A stretch of 64,000 bases of DNA, taken from the NCBI GenBank assembly GCA_016617785.1, contig JADILM010000008.1:1116001-1180000 (forward strand), given 5' to 3'. The position numbers and the translations under genes were made by a program. Below are positions 10,146 to 21,720 of this stretch, in pieces. Numbering within the stretch: position 1 is the stretch's first letter; each line of letters opens with the position of its first letter. The stretch comes from Sporobolomyces roseus (lineage: Eukaryota > Basidiomycota > Microbotryomycetes > Sporidiobolales > Sporidiobolaceae). Below the pieces are notes generated by a model. It saw only the letters and a program-made list of their open reading frames with translations. It searched no databases and was not told the DNA's origin.

Positions 10146-11018
10146 ATGCTTCAACGACTCCGGACACCTCTGAGCACCTCCAGCCGCTCTTTACAACCTC
10201 TCTCATCACTCCCTTTACTCTCCCTACGGTCCTATGTCTCGAATCGATCGATTTCAACGAGTTCATCTCGACCAACTTCAACTACTCCCATCTCAAACAC
10301 CAGGCAATTCAGTAGACCGCATGCTGGCACTAGTAACACTAGAAGGAGTCCTACAGCGATAGATCGTGATTTACCAGTCATCAAAGTTAGTTTCTCTTGC
10401 TCTCCTTTCCTTCTCCCACTTTTCCCCTTCATTAACCGCTTTCTTCTCTATCGGTAGTCTCGTACACCCCTCTATTTATCACTCTTCATCATCGCCGCTC
10501 TTTGTTGGGGAGGTTTCCTGGCGTATGCGACAAACGCAGAACGAGCGAATTCTTCGGTCGTTAGGAGTCTGTTGTTCCAACTGAGGAGTTATCCTGCCGT
10601 AAGGGAATTCTTGGGGGATGGAGTCAAGATTGAACCGGTTGTTGGGGATCTGGTCAGGATCAAAGGAAATGTACGTCTCAAATAATCTTTTACAATCTGC
10701 GAAACGTTGAGAACGCCGCTGATTGTAGGGTTTCTTGCCTCTGTACAGATCAACATGCTGGCAGGACGTATTGACGTACAATTCAGAGTTATCGGTTCAA
10801 AAGGTACGCTCTCGCTGCGATACTTTCCTGACACCTATGAACGAAATGACTGACTCGTTCTCACGCTTCCGACGCTTTCAGCTGGAGGTACAGCATCCTT
10901 CACTTCGATTCGACGAGGTAAACAAGGAAGGTTCGAGGTGTTGAGATGGAAAGTGACGAGAGATGATGGGACTGTACTGGATTTACAAGGGTTGGATTTC
11001 GGTGAATTGGAGCTGTAG
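10146..11018 (+). CDS. COA1: Cytochrome c oxidase assembly factor 1 (Coa1-like)
   Basis: Four exons (10146-10385, 10458-10670, 10749-10803, 10882-11018) encode 214 aa. The protein starts with a Ser/Arg/Leu-rich mitochondrial presequence (MLQRLRTPLSTSSRSLQPL). A single membrane helix (LYLSLFIIAALCWGGFLAYA) follows, then the Coa1/Tim21-like matrix or IMS domain: SSVVRSLLFQLRSYPAVREFLGDGV...GDLVRIKGNINMLAGRIDVQFRV, ending in ASFTSIRRGKQGRFEVLRWK. Coa1 helps assemble Cox1 into cytochrome oxidase at the inner membrane. All three splice junctions restore the frame exactly. The gene is convergent with the KGD4-like gene downstream (235 bp between stops). Confidence 0.85.
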
Positions 11019-11252
11019 TCCACTCATAGGAGCGAAAAGAAACTGAAGGACACTTTCCCTCATCGGTTCTCGACGATTGGGTCGCCGTGAAGCGAGGGGT
11101 TGAGCGGAATCTTGGATTCGCCGACTCGAGTTCTTTCGAATTCTCTCGAGCTCGCCGATTCTCTCACAGGGTGAAAGGCCATTGCCTCTGACCCTCATGA
11201 GATAGACAAATCGTGATATCGTATGCTTTACAAAAAATTCCCAACGTACTCG

Positions 11253-12260
11253 CTAGATTTGCTCAGTGTACCAAGTCAACTTAGTTTCCCTCGTAACCGG
11301 AGTAGATTCCGTAGCTCCTCCAGACTACATTTGGGACACTCTCTCATCAGCAACGACTACCAGTAGTAAGAATAGCGAATGTGAACTCACTTGAATAGCA
11401 TCAATCTCCATCTCAGTCGGTGCATATCTAGTCCTCTTCAACCGACTCGGCATTTCCCACTCTTCAATCGCGCTGCTCCCTCCACTTCCTCCGCCGCTTC
11501 CTCCACTTCCTCCACCAGAGCTCTTCTGTGTATCAGCTTGTTGTTCCTTCCCTTGCTGTGAAGGATCGACGGGTCCGCCGTAAGAAGATGAGTTTTGAGC
11601 AGAGGGAGAGGTTTGAGGGTTGGAAGGTTTCGGAGCGTCGGCAAAGTATTGATCGATTACCGATTGAGGGGCGCAGGGGTGGGGTTGAGCGGAATGAGAT
11701 TCATCTAGAGAGAGAGAGAGAGAAGAGAGGAATTAGTGTGCGAAGTTGCGAGAAAGTTTTCGACGACTCCAGCTTGTTTCTCCTTTTCCCTTCATCTGCG
11801 CTTTCCTTGTCCTAGTCCCCTTTCGGCTTTCAATCGCCTGCCCTCTCCTCCTGAGAGTTTGCGGACGAAGAGATCGGTTCTCGATTTTCCGTCGACCTTT
11901 GCGAGCGAACGAGGTCCGCACACAGAAAGCGCCGCCGCTGTACTGCCTAGCCGTCTTCTCAATATAATTCCACCTCAATACGTGCCCCTTTAACCCTCCC
12001 GTGCCCTCTGGTTTGAGCCGAAATGTTCCGACTTCAAGTACCTCTTCACTCTCTCCCTAAGCTAGGTATCCCTTGCTTGACCCAGTCCACAACTGCGCTC
12101 TGTCTCTATACGGACTATGTCTGTCGGAGCGGTGTAGCGCTGTTTGCTTGATGAATGTGATCGACTTACGATTTGCATGTTTTCGATCTGGGAAACGGAT
12201 TGCGGGTGATCTGTGTTGTACTTCTTTGGCGCATCTGACTAGTGTTGATCTGAATGACAT
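11253..12260 (-). CDS. KGD4: 2-oxoglutarate dehydrogenase subunit 4-like (Kgd4/Ymr31, MRPS36 family)
   Basis: Three minus-strand exons (12170-12260, 11391-11704, 11253-11324) encode 158 aa. Exon 1 gives MSFRSTLVRCAKEVQHRSP followed by AIRFPDRKHAN, the family's conserved N-terminal IRFPDR motif. The C-terminal motif is EMPSRLKRTRYAPTEMEIDAIQSGGA, matching the family's LPxKYRRK...EEMEFIQRGGP segment that binds the E3 component and tethers it to the E1/E2 core in the mitochondrial matrix. Between them lies a Gly/Ser linker (GGGSGGSGGGSGGSS). About 16 residues follow the GGA (TESTPVTRETKLTWYTEQI), which is longer than I expect for the family. Intron 1 is 465 nt (11705-12169), several times the local norm. 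The distant first exon is accepted because the joined codon (AA-T C|AT) restores the frame and the motif is distinctive. Confidence 0.75.
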
Positions 12261-12831
12261 GGCTGGTTATCGAGTTTGAAGTAGTGGTGAGAGAGAAGGA
12301 GAGAATCAGTATGACCTCGTTCGAAATACTCTCTCGATTACTCTCGCTTCTCGATAGGACGCTCATTTAGATGGCTAAGATTGCAATACAGCGCAGAACA
12401 GAACCTCGGAGCAAGTTGCACTTTGTTGCCGGAGACTGTCGCAACCTAGGGTTTTTAGACTTGGAAGATTTTCAAAAGTTTCCCTCGCCTTCCTCTCCAT
12501 CTCACACCGCCACCATCAAACAGAACAACACTAGAATCAATCGATACCAGAGCAGGCGTTGACTCACCTCCGCTCCTCTCCTATCCCCCTCTCAACCACC
12601 TCATCTTTCACCGCCTTTCGTCTTCAACTTTTTACAATCTCAATTCACGGCATCACTACATCATCACGAAGATCTAGAGTACCTCCAGTAAGTTCATCTA
12701 TCCCTTGAATCTGTAGTAGAGCTAACCAACTCTCGCTCAATGACAGCTCCACGCCGTTCCCCCATTCACCTCGCTCTTCTTTCGCAAAACTCCCTCTTAC
12801 TCCGACTGAACTCCCCTAATTACGAGAAGCG
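12261..12831 (+). promoter_or_regulatory. Promoter and 5' leader of the PPR gene with a likely 5' UTR intron
   Basis: A GTAAGT at 12688 and a CAG ending at 12746, with GCTAACC as branch site, define a probable 59-nt intron in the 5' UTR of the gene starting at 12832. The upstream part is shared with the divergent KGD4-like gene. No other feature seen. Confidence 0.5.
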
Positions 12832-15800
12832 ATGGTCGTGAATCTATCATACAAGCTCACTCACCTCGCTCAATCCCTTCGACCTCAACACCATTTCACG
12901 ACTCTTCGTTCCGCTTTCCCTTCCGCCTCTTCTTCTCCCGGCTTCGACTTCACCTCGAACGTATTCGGTGCCGCTCAGAATGCTGCCGCAAACTCAGGGA
13001 CGAGTGCTGGAAGTGCGACAGCGATTGGACTGGCAGCGGGTGCAGTAGGAGCTGGAGCGGGAGCTTCAGCAGGGCCTGGAGGAGGAAGTACTGGTAAAGC
13101 TGGAAGTTGGGGATCTCATTGGGGATTCCAGGTACGTCGCTGTCTTTGTCTAGTCTCGAAGCGATGAGTAGCGATTTGACCGAAACCAGCGCTGTTACAG
13201 GGCAAATCTATCACTCAATCTCCAGCAGTTCAGACCGATTCAAACAACTCAAACGACGAAGACAACCTCCGAAACTTCTCTTCCACTCATCGACGTATCC
13301 TCCGCAATCGTTCATCCTCGACTTCGACCACTTCTCAATCAGCAGCATTCGCTTTCCGCCTTCGACGAAACAATTCGATCGTTCCTACCGAACTCCTAGC
13401 TGCCGAAGAAGCTGGATTGTCATCTGTACGAGTACGATTGAGTAGTGCGGAAATGCAGAGGAGGTATCATTCGGCGTTCAGTCAAGGGAAGAGAACGGAA
13501 GAAGTAGAGGAAATGCAGAAGGAGGATCAAGAGGTGGATTTGGGACCAGAGAGGAAGGAAGCAGAACTGGTTAGGAAGACGGGAAGGAGAGCTAGTATAT
13601 CTGAGCAACCGGTTAGTCCGGTCATGATGGGAGCACGAAAGAGGGAAATCCACACCTCTGCGAAAGTCGAGGAACAGAGAATCCCATCGTCTCCAGCACC
13701 TGAAGCAGACTCGGTCTCACCTTCGATCGACGCTACCGCTACTCCCTTCACCGACGCTCCTCCTCCCATGGCCTCGAACTCGAAGAATCGACGAAACTCT
13801 ACCTCCGCTTCTTTCCCCGTTCCCCTCGATAAATCCACTTTCTCGGCACCCAAAGTCACTCGAGTGAGGGAAAGGCGACCACCGGCGAGTGGTGTGCAAG
13901 CTGGAGAGAGGAGGCCTCAAAATCAAGTGAAACGGTACAGTCCAGGACAAGATTTGAATCAGGATCAACGAGTACGTTCGAAGTTCAATTCTCTTTGTTC
14001 TGCTGAGGAAGGGAAACTGACTGAATAGTGCGCTTATAGGAGAAATTCGAATTCATCAAAGCCTCTGAACGAACGGGCAAAGTCGAGAACCTTGAAAGCG
14101 CAATCCGTTCTTACCTCGCCGACCCATCGACTTGGCACACTCGAACTCATAACCTCGCGCTTCGTGCACTCTACAACCTCCGCAAACCCGATACTCCGCT
14201 CGACACGATCATCACCCTTTACAACCAACTCTTCGAACACGATTCCCTTCGACCAAACATCACAAGTTACGAATTCGTTCTCAAATCATTCTGTCGACGA
14301 GACGAGGAGGTACGAGCGAATATCAGGTTCATTCAGAAGAGGATGAAGAAGAAGGAATTGGCTGGAGCAGCGAGAGGAGAGTGGAACATTACGAGGGGAC
14401 AGAAGGCGATCACTTCGACAGAAGGAGAAGCACCAGCACCAGAGTCGGAGGAGAACGCTTACCTCCTCGAACGGGAACGTCAACGATTGACCGCACTCCA
14501 AACTTCCGATTTCGACTACTTCACTCCTGCCCTTCAGATCTATCGAGCTCTCGGTACATTCGGGGACAAGCTACCTGCTCACGTCGTCGACATGCTCTTA
14601 CAAGGCGCAGTGGCAAGACAGGAGGTCGATCTCGCACTCGAACTCTTCTCGAGGTTGGAGAAGAGTCCTCTTCAAAACCCGACGATGAGGTCTTACGAAA
14701 CGTTGATCGAGATGTACGGATCAGTCGAGAAGGACAAGGAGTTGGTCATGGAGGTCTTCGAGGCGTTCCTGGCAGCAAGAGCGAACGGTTCCTTGATCTC
14801 GGGTGCTCGAGGATCCGAGTTACCTGCAAGTTTCGACACCGTTTCGATCAAGCATGGATTCGACGCTTCACCCGAGTACGTCATGGTCGATCCGGAGGAA
14901 CGAGCATCGAAAGCCATCAGTCGAGATGAGCGAGTATGGATGACAACGATCCGATCCCTCTTCGCTGCTGGAGATTCAACTGGAGCCGTTACCCTCTTCG
15001 AACGCCTCCTCGTCGCCCAGAACTCTCCCGAACCCTTACCTGCTGGCTATCCCGACACTCTCAATCAACGTCTAGTAGCTGCAGTCGTCACTGGTTTCAT
15101 TCGGTCCGGAGATGAAGCAGCTTCGAAACGTTGGTTCGATCGACTCGCTCACCCTACCGGCACCACCGATCCTTCCACTCTTCCTCGACCCATGTTCTAC
15201 ACGATGTGCTTTTACGGAGCTATCGAATCCTCCTTCCCTAACTTGATCAACCACTTCTATCGCTCGACCCTCGAACGCGCCTCTCCCGATTTCCTCCTCA
15301 CCATCTCAGAGTTCTTCACCATCATCGACTACAACCTCGCTCGTGCGTGGAAAGCGCAATCTTCGGAAGAGCGCAACGAGATCTTCGACGTCGTGACTGA
15401 ATTCAGGGAGAAGTTCGAACGAGCGACAAAGCAAGGTTACCTCATCGGTACGGACAAGGTCAACTTCAAACTCTCGACTGGTCTACTCGGAAGGATCGCT
15501 CAAGCTCTCGGTTACTTTGGTCGATTCAAGGAGGCTACCGCTACTTTCGACGAATACGCAAACATCGTTCGAAGTCTCGTCGCTCGCGCCAACAAGTCTC
15601 GCTCGGAAATCGAACGTACTGGTACCGCAGGTCGAACTCGCAAGGATTGGATCGTACGAATGAACGATATCGCTTCTGGATCACTTGGACTCAAACCCGA
15701 CGAGAACGCTACTGGTCGAAGCGGCACCGCTGGATTTGCTACTTCGGAACGACCTTCCCTTCGTCAAGCCGTTACTGTCGTCGGCTGGTCGAGCAAGTTG

Positions 15801-18042
15801 CGTCACGTCATCGAATGGGAACCTTCGTACGATCAAGTGCCTGTCGTCGTCGAATCTTACGTCCGAGATCGTCAAGTGGTTCTTCAGAATCCTAGGCACC
15901 TTCGAGGAGATCACTGGTACACGATTCTCGAATCCTTCGCTCATACTCAAGCACTCGTCGTCAAGAAAGGTCTCAAACTCGATTTCGAATTCCCTGGTTT
16001 CGAACAACCTTTCAACGATTTCCTCGCGAGTGGAGCCAAGATCCCTCAAGGTTTCGAGACTTACGACTACGCTGGATTCGTACACGCTCTTCAAATGGGA
16101 GGAGTGCCCCGATCTCGTATCCTCGAAATCGTCGAAGCGATGAACGAAGGTCTCATCGAAGGATCGAAATCGGAGCAAGAACCCGTCGAAGCTGTCGAAC
16201 AAGCTATGGCATCCTCGACTTCCCCTGTCTCTGCCTCTGCCGAATCTGCCCCTGCCACTGCGACCTCTGCAACTGAAGGATCCTCGATTCAAGAAGACAA
16301 CGAACAACCTTCCCTGAACCTCCCTACTCCTCCCTCGACTCCTCCCACTTACTTCGCTGAACTCGCCGTTCCCCCGACTCCCGTCGCCTCCCTTCCCGAG
16401 TTCAACAACCTCGATCGAGCCCTCACTAGCAAGATCAACACCTTCGTCGCCGAGAACAAGATTCAACAAGCCCTCTCCGTCGTTCACATCAATGCTCAAG
16501 CTGGTCGATTCGCTCTTCCTGAAGCTTACGCTCGTCTCGTCGAAGCCCTCGGTCGTCAACATCTCGTTCAAGAAGTTCGTCAAGTTTACCTCATCGCTTA
16601 CGCCGCTCTCCAAGCAATGTCGAGTGAACCCGAAGCTCAATCTCTCGCATGGGTCACTCTCGAAGACAAAATGGTCATCGCACTCGCTCAAGCTGGAGAA
16701 CTCACCGATGTCGGACACCACCGAGATCGTCTTCTCGAAGCTGGTTGCGCTCCTTCAGCCGATGGATACGCCGCGATGATTCTCAACATGAAGGAAACGA
16801 CCGACGATGCAGCTGTGGCTCTCATGCTATTCGAGGAGTCTCAACGATACCAAGTTCGACCCAACACCTACCTCTTCAACACTCTCATCTCGAAACTCTC
16901 CCGAGCTCGTCGTGCGAAGGAGGCTCTCGAGTACTTCGAGTTGATGAAGACTTCGGGAGTTCGTCCTACCTCGATCACTTACGGAGCGATCATCAACGCG
17001 TGCTGCAAGACTGGAGATGACGTCGCTGCCGATTACCTCTTCAACGAAATGGTCATGGCATCCGACTTCAAACCCAAAGTTCCTCCTTACAACACTATGA
17101 TTCAGTTCTACACTTCTACGAAACCCGATCGTCAACGTGCCCTTCACTATTACAACGAACTCGTACGAGCCAAGGTCGAACCCACTGGTCACACTTTCAA
17201 ACTCCTCCTCGACGCTTACGGATCGATCGGAGAGCCCGACCTCGAACAGATGCAACAAGTCTTCGCTCAACTCGTCAACGCGAAACGTGTCACCGTCACT
17301 GGTGCTCACTGGGCTTCAATGATCCACGCTTACGGAACTGTCGCAAAGGACCTCGATCGAGCAATCGCCATCTTCGACTCGATCGCTCATCACCCTACGA
17401 CTCGTAGGAACCCGAACGGCCCTCTTCCCGACGCTGTCGTCTACGAAGCTCTCCTCAATGCACTCCTCGCGAACGACAAACCCGAAATATGCGAGAAGTA
17501 CCTCGAGGAAATGAAGAACAAAGGAGTTCGAATGACTGCTTACGTCGCGAACTCTCTCATCAAGGTGAGTCGATCTCAAGCTTGTAGTCCTTTCCTTCAC
17601 TTGCTGACTATCGGTTCGATATCCTTCACAGGGTTACGCCGCTCAGAACAACTTTGCAGGAGCACGAGCAGTTTTCCTCGCTATGCAAGATCCACCCGTA
17701 GGAGTCGCTTCCCTCGGCAACCACCCGATCGACCGTCACCCGAAACATCACCACCAAACCGGTACCTCGTCTTCTCAAATGCCGGTGGACGCACCAGTCT
17801 ATCGTGAACCGAGTACTTACGAGATGATGGTCAAGTGCGAGCTGAAAGCGGGTGAGACGAGGGCTGCTAGTGAGATCGTAAGAATGGCGGAACAAAGAGC
17901 TTTCCCTCCTGCTGGTGAGTTGTTGTTCAAGCTTGAAAGAGTCTTTCGCAAAGTTGCTGACTCCGTTTTCCGTTCGACTCTAACAGTCATCGCTCGATTA
18001 CAACGACTCCTCACAGACGTCGGAGCTGTTTCCCTCCTCTAG
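12832..18042 (+). CDS. Large mitochondrial pentatricopeptide repeat (PPR) protein
   Basis: Five exons (12832-13131, 13201-13971, 14040-17564, 17632-17914, 17987-18042) encode 1,644 aa. The N-terminus has few acidic residues (MVVNLSYKLTHLAQSLRPQH) and is followed by an Ala/Gly-rich stretch, consistent with import into mitochondria. Residues about 100-350 are low complexity. From about residue 360 onward the protein is helical repeats. Clear PPR units are seen near residues 1295-1460, for example PNTYLFNTLISKLSRARRA, RPTSITYGAIINACCKTGD and VEPTGHTFKLLLDAYGSIG, each about 35 aa apart. Fungal PPR proteins bind organellar RNA for maturation, stability or translation. Which transcript this one serves cannot be told from sequence. 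A Ser/Pro/Ala-rich linker at about residues 1080-1140 splits the repeat region. Confidence 0.85.
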
Positions 18043-18392
18043 ATCCCCTTTCCCCCTCTCGCTCCCTCACGATCCTAGATCTTTGTGCCTATTATCTTTG
18101 CCCTCCGCATTCGTTTGCAGTATTCTTCTGGTCGATACCCCCTCTTCTCCTCTCTCCCCTTCCGAACCTATTATACCCTCGACTCTATCTAGAAAGAGTT
18201 CGAACACTTTGCTTGTATCCCCTAATCTCGATTCTTCAAATTGGAAATAGCTCTTTCTCTCTCTACTCTTTTGGACAAGGGATTCGATTCGAGAGTGCGA
18301 ATTCGAATTGGTATGAGAAATGCACAAGGAAGAGGGGGAAAGACTATTGTTACTGCTATTTCGACGAAAAGAAGATTGACTGTCTGTTTCTA
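18043..18392. other. Convergent 3' region between PPR and PSMA6 genes
   Basis: 350 bp between two stop codons, holding both 3' UTRs. It is T/C-rich with no open frame of note. Confidence 0.4.
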
Positions 18393-19568
18393 CTAATCCT
18401 TCTCTCCCATTCTTTGAAGGTGTTCATCAATCTCATCTTCCGTAAGCTGTGGTACGACCCTCCTCTCGATCAGTTTCGGGCTCGGAAAACGATCAGAAAC
18501 GAGAAACGTGAACTCACTTTTCGGAAAGTGAATTTCCCTTCACTCAAACCCTCCTTCTTTCCAACTCTCTCAACCACCCCAACCTCAACTTCATCTTTCT
18601 TCAAATCGGTACCCAACACAGTTCCCAACGTGTTTAGTGCCAATTCGACAACTTCTTCTCTCCCTTTAGTCTCCTCTTCAAACTTCCATCCCTTCTTGAA
18701 TGACTTCTCCAAAAGGTTCGTAGCTTCTTGTTGTTTTTGTCCAGAAGCCGTCGCGTGAAAACCTACGTAATAACCAGCTGGATCTAATTTGAAAATTTGT
18801 GGACCTGCGATCGGATCGTTACCGATAATAATCATTGCTATTCACTCCCCTTCCTCACGCATCAGTACAATTTCCGAGGAGCGAGAAGGAGAGAAGGACA
18901 TTACAGATTCCCAAAGGACGCATAGCAGCACGTTGAGTATAAACTTGGTTAATGTTTGCAATACGTTTCGCGAGCAAGTCGGGTGTAATCTCGTATCCGT
19001 ATTTGTAACGGAATTGAGAGGCTTCAGATTGTGCTCGTTGAACTTGACTTCGTGCGTCCGCTACACTCATCCAATGGTTGGTCAGTGAGGGGAAAGAGAG
19101 GGAAAAAGAGGGAGAGGGAGAAAGGCACCTGTTCGACCAGTCATAACGCAACCGATTGAAGGAGTGATTTGGAAGATGTGAGTGACGGAATCAGGGTCGA
19201 GGAGCTTGTCCTGTGCGGTGAAATCATCTCATCATCAGCGAGATCTCGAATGATGGTGAGGGTGAGATCTGGAAACGCACGGGTACTTTCTTTTGAGTGA
19301 CAATGACTGAACATTCTTGACCTCTGACCGCTAACGAAGTGTGACCAGCTCCTGAAATCGCTTTGAATGCGTATTCTACAAGAAAAGAAAGAGGATGAGC
19401 GAGATTTGGGGAAGGACGAAGGAAGGGAGGGCTTACCGACTTGATAGAGACGACCTTCGGGACTATAGAGCGGGGAAGGAAGGTAAGCGAGGAGAAGGAA
19501 GAGAGAGGGGGAAAGGAAGGGACGGACCTGAAAACGGTAAGGGTTCGATCATAGGAAGAGCGCGACAT
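18393..19568 (-). CDS. SCL1: 20S proteasome subunit alpha (Scl1/PSMA6 type)
   Basis: Seven minus-strand exons (19528-19568, 19437-19462, 19281-19375, 19129-19210, 18905-19060, 18518-18837, 18393-18446) encode 257 aa, the normal length. The protein starts [18 protein letters not shown], continues [11 protein letters not shown] (the proteasome alpha signature, with [12 protein letters not shown] split over two introns), [30 protein letters not shown] and [20 protein letters not shown], and ends [26 protein letters not shown] and VTQKKVPDKLL identify the Scl1/PSMA6 paralogue. It forms part of the outer heptameric ring that gates the 20S core. Exon 2 is only 26 nt. The gene is convergent with the PPR gene and divergent from HEM12. 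Confidence 0.95.
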
Positions 19569-20146
19569 CTGTTGATCAGTGGAGAGAGCAGCGAGTCAGT
19601 GGATTGTATTGATAAGCGGGATTGGGCTTTGCTCGGTTCGCAAGTTGCGAAGTTGAGAGTTGGAAAAGGAGAGTTGCGTAATCTGTTCCGAAAGTCCAAC
19701 TCGACGAGCTCCAAAGAGCATGCTAGTCCGCCGCTTATCTTATGAGCAATCCGTCGATATCACTCTCTTGATCAGGCGAATGGAGCAGAGGGTTGCAGAG
19801 CGTCGTCATCCATTCAAGTTGTTCTCCTCTCCCGCTAGCTCGACTTGACCGCTTCCATCTCAGCTAGCTCTCCTAGTATAGTTCCTTCCAGTGCAGACCT
19901 TGTCCCTCTCATTTATTAAGGTTTTGAACGAGTTGTGATGATGAAGATTGAATGTCGAGAGATTGCGACACGGTATCGACAGCGGACAAGCTTGTTCGAG
20001 TCTGTATGGTTCAGAGATAATGCTGAGACTGTATACTTACTGTCTAGATGAGTTCGGAGTGATCGATGGTGAGGAGTAACAGTTCAACTTCGCTCTCTCT
20101 CTTTCTGCTTCTTACCAGTCACTTGCCAATCTCATACCTCGGCAGA
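19569..20146. promoter_or_regulatory. Divergent promoter region PSMA6 / HEM12
   Basis: 578 bp between start codons of two housekeeping genes. An in-frame upstream ATG at 20066 could lengthen the HEM12 product by 27 residues, but it is followed by GTGAGG and may instead lie at a 5' UTR splice site. No other feature recognised. Confidence 0.4.
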
Positions 20147-21508
20147 ATGACCCAACTCAACCCCCAACAGATCGATCACCCTACGACAGTCACATCTTAC
20201 TCTTTTCCTCGCTCCCACTCCGATTTCCCACCTTTACTCAACGATGCACTCCTCCAATCCGCGTCAAACACTAATCCCTTATCCCTAACTCGTCCACCTC
20301 CAATCTGGATCATGCGACAAGCCGGACGTTACCTTCCAGAATTCCAACAAGTCAGGAAAGATCATTCATTCTTCACCGTTTGTCGAACTCCCGAACTCGC
20401 ATGTGAAGTCACTTTACAACCCATTAGGAGATTCGAGGGTCTATTGGATGCTAGTATCATTTTCAGTGATATCTTGGTCGTACCTCAAGCGATGGGGATG
20501 GAAGTTCAAATGTTGGGTGGAGTTGGACCTCACTTTCCCGAACCACTCAAAGGTCCCCAAGATGCGAAGGAAAGGATTCTAGAGAGGGAAACGAACGTGT
20601 TTGAGGAATTGAAATATGTTTATGCGGCGATTACGAAAACTAGACATGGATTGGAGGGGAAAGTACCTTTGATTGGGTTCTGTGCTGGTCCTTGGACTTT
20701 GTTTGGCTACATGGTCGAAGGTGGTGGGAGTAAGACTTGGGAGAAACCAAAGAGTTGGACTTATAAGGATCCGGAGAATGCCAAAGCCGTGTTACAAAAG
20801 ATTGCAGAAGTTAGTGCAGAATATTTGGTTGGTCAAGTACAAGCTGGTGCACAAGTACGTTCTGTTCTCTCCCTCTCTCTCTACACTCTCCTCTCTCATC
20901 ACTCATCACACTTGTGATTGTCTAGCTCCTTCAAGTATTCGATACGAACGCCGATTGTTTAACACCACATGGATTCTCAACCTTCATTCTCCCTTACCTC
21001 CGACTCCTCCCCGTCCTCGTCAAGAAACGTCTCTCAGCCCTCTCTATCCCCTGTCCCCCGATGACCGTCTTCGCGAAAGGAGCGACGACGCCTCAACAAC
21101 TCTCAGACCTCTCTGAATCAGGCTACGAAACTGTCGGATTAGATTGGACCGTCACTCCACGCTACGCTCGAGAACACACCCACTCGAAAGTCGCTCTTCA
21201 AGGGAATATGGATCCTTCGGTTTTGTTGGGAGGACAACAGGCGATCAAGGAGGAAGTGAGGAGGTTGACTTGGGGTCCCGATGGGTTCTTGACGGTTGCG
21301 AAGGAGGGGGTCGACGGAGGTTGGATTGTTAATTTGGGCCATGGGATTACGCCGGGAGTTAAACCGGATGATGCGAGGTGCTTCTTGGAGAGGGTGAGGA
21401 AGGAATGTTCGAAGAAGGATAAAGATGAGGAACCTGTACGTCCAAACTACTCTTCTTTGACTGTGGTATGATATTGACTAGGTCGATCATCGAATACAGG
21501 ATGCATAA
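20147..21508 (+). CDS. HEM12: Uroporphyrinogen decarboxylase
   Basis: Exons 20147-20854, 20926-21435 and 21500-21508 encode 408 aa. UROD converts uroporphyrinogen III to coproporphyrinogen III in the cytosol, the fifth step of heme synthesis. Diagnostic segments are PPIWIMRQAGRYLPEF (substrate-binding Arg residues), FSDILVVPQAMGMEV (catalytic Asp of FSDIL), PLIGFCAGPWTLFGYMVEGG, and GGWIVNLGHGITPGV (conserved His). The chosen start is the ATG before TQLNPQQ. The extra final exon contributes only Asp-Ala-stop; if the last intron is retained the protein ends 12 codons later at 21471. The next heme gene, HEM13, is 25 kb downstream. Confidence 0.93.
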
Positions 21509-21720
21509 TGCTCGCAATGTGGAGGGACCAGAACGAAAAGATTCACGAAGCTCGACGAGTCATAACTTGTTTTCTGTACTTTTCGATTGTTGGCAATACG
21601 TCGCAACTCACTCGCATCTCTCGATCTCAGTATGAGCAAGTTGAACTAGGGCATTACATTGAGAAGACAAAATGATTTCGTAAACGATCCAACGCGACGA
21701 CAAAAAAGCACCCTCGTAAA

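Noticed and set aside
9654..10457. 267-codon + strand frame joining the NDUFA11-like and COA1 genes
   Set aside because: Runs out of frame through NDUFA11 exon 2 and the intergenic region; only its last part is COA1 exon 1.
11733..11978. Open frames inside the region 11705-12169
   Set aside because: Explained as intron 1 of the KGD4-like gene, because exon joining restores both family motifs.
15681..16721. 346-codon minus-strand open frame inside the PPR gene
   Set aside because: Lies entirely opposite a well-supported PPR exon; composition (Ser, Arg, Glu, Asp runs) is that of an antisense shadow.
20066..20146. In-frame upstream ATG for HEM12
   Set aside because: Adds a hydrophobic 27-residue stretch not expected for cytosolic UROD; the ATG at 20147 gives the normal start.
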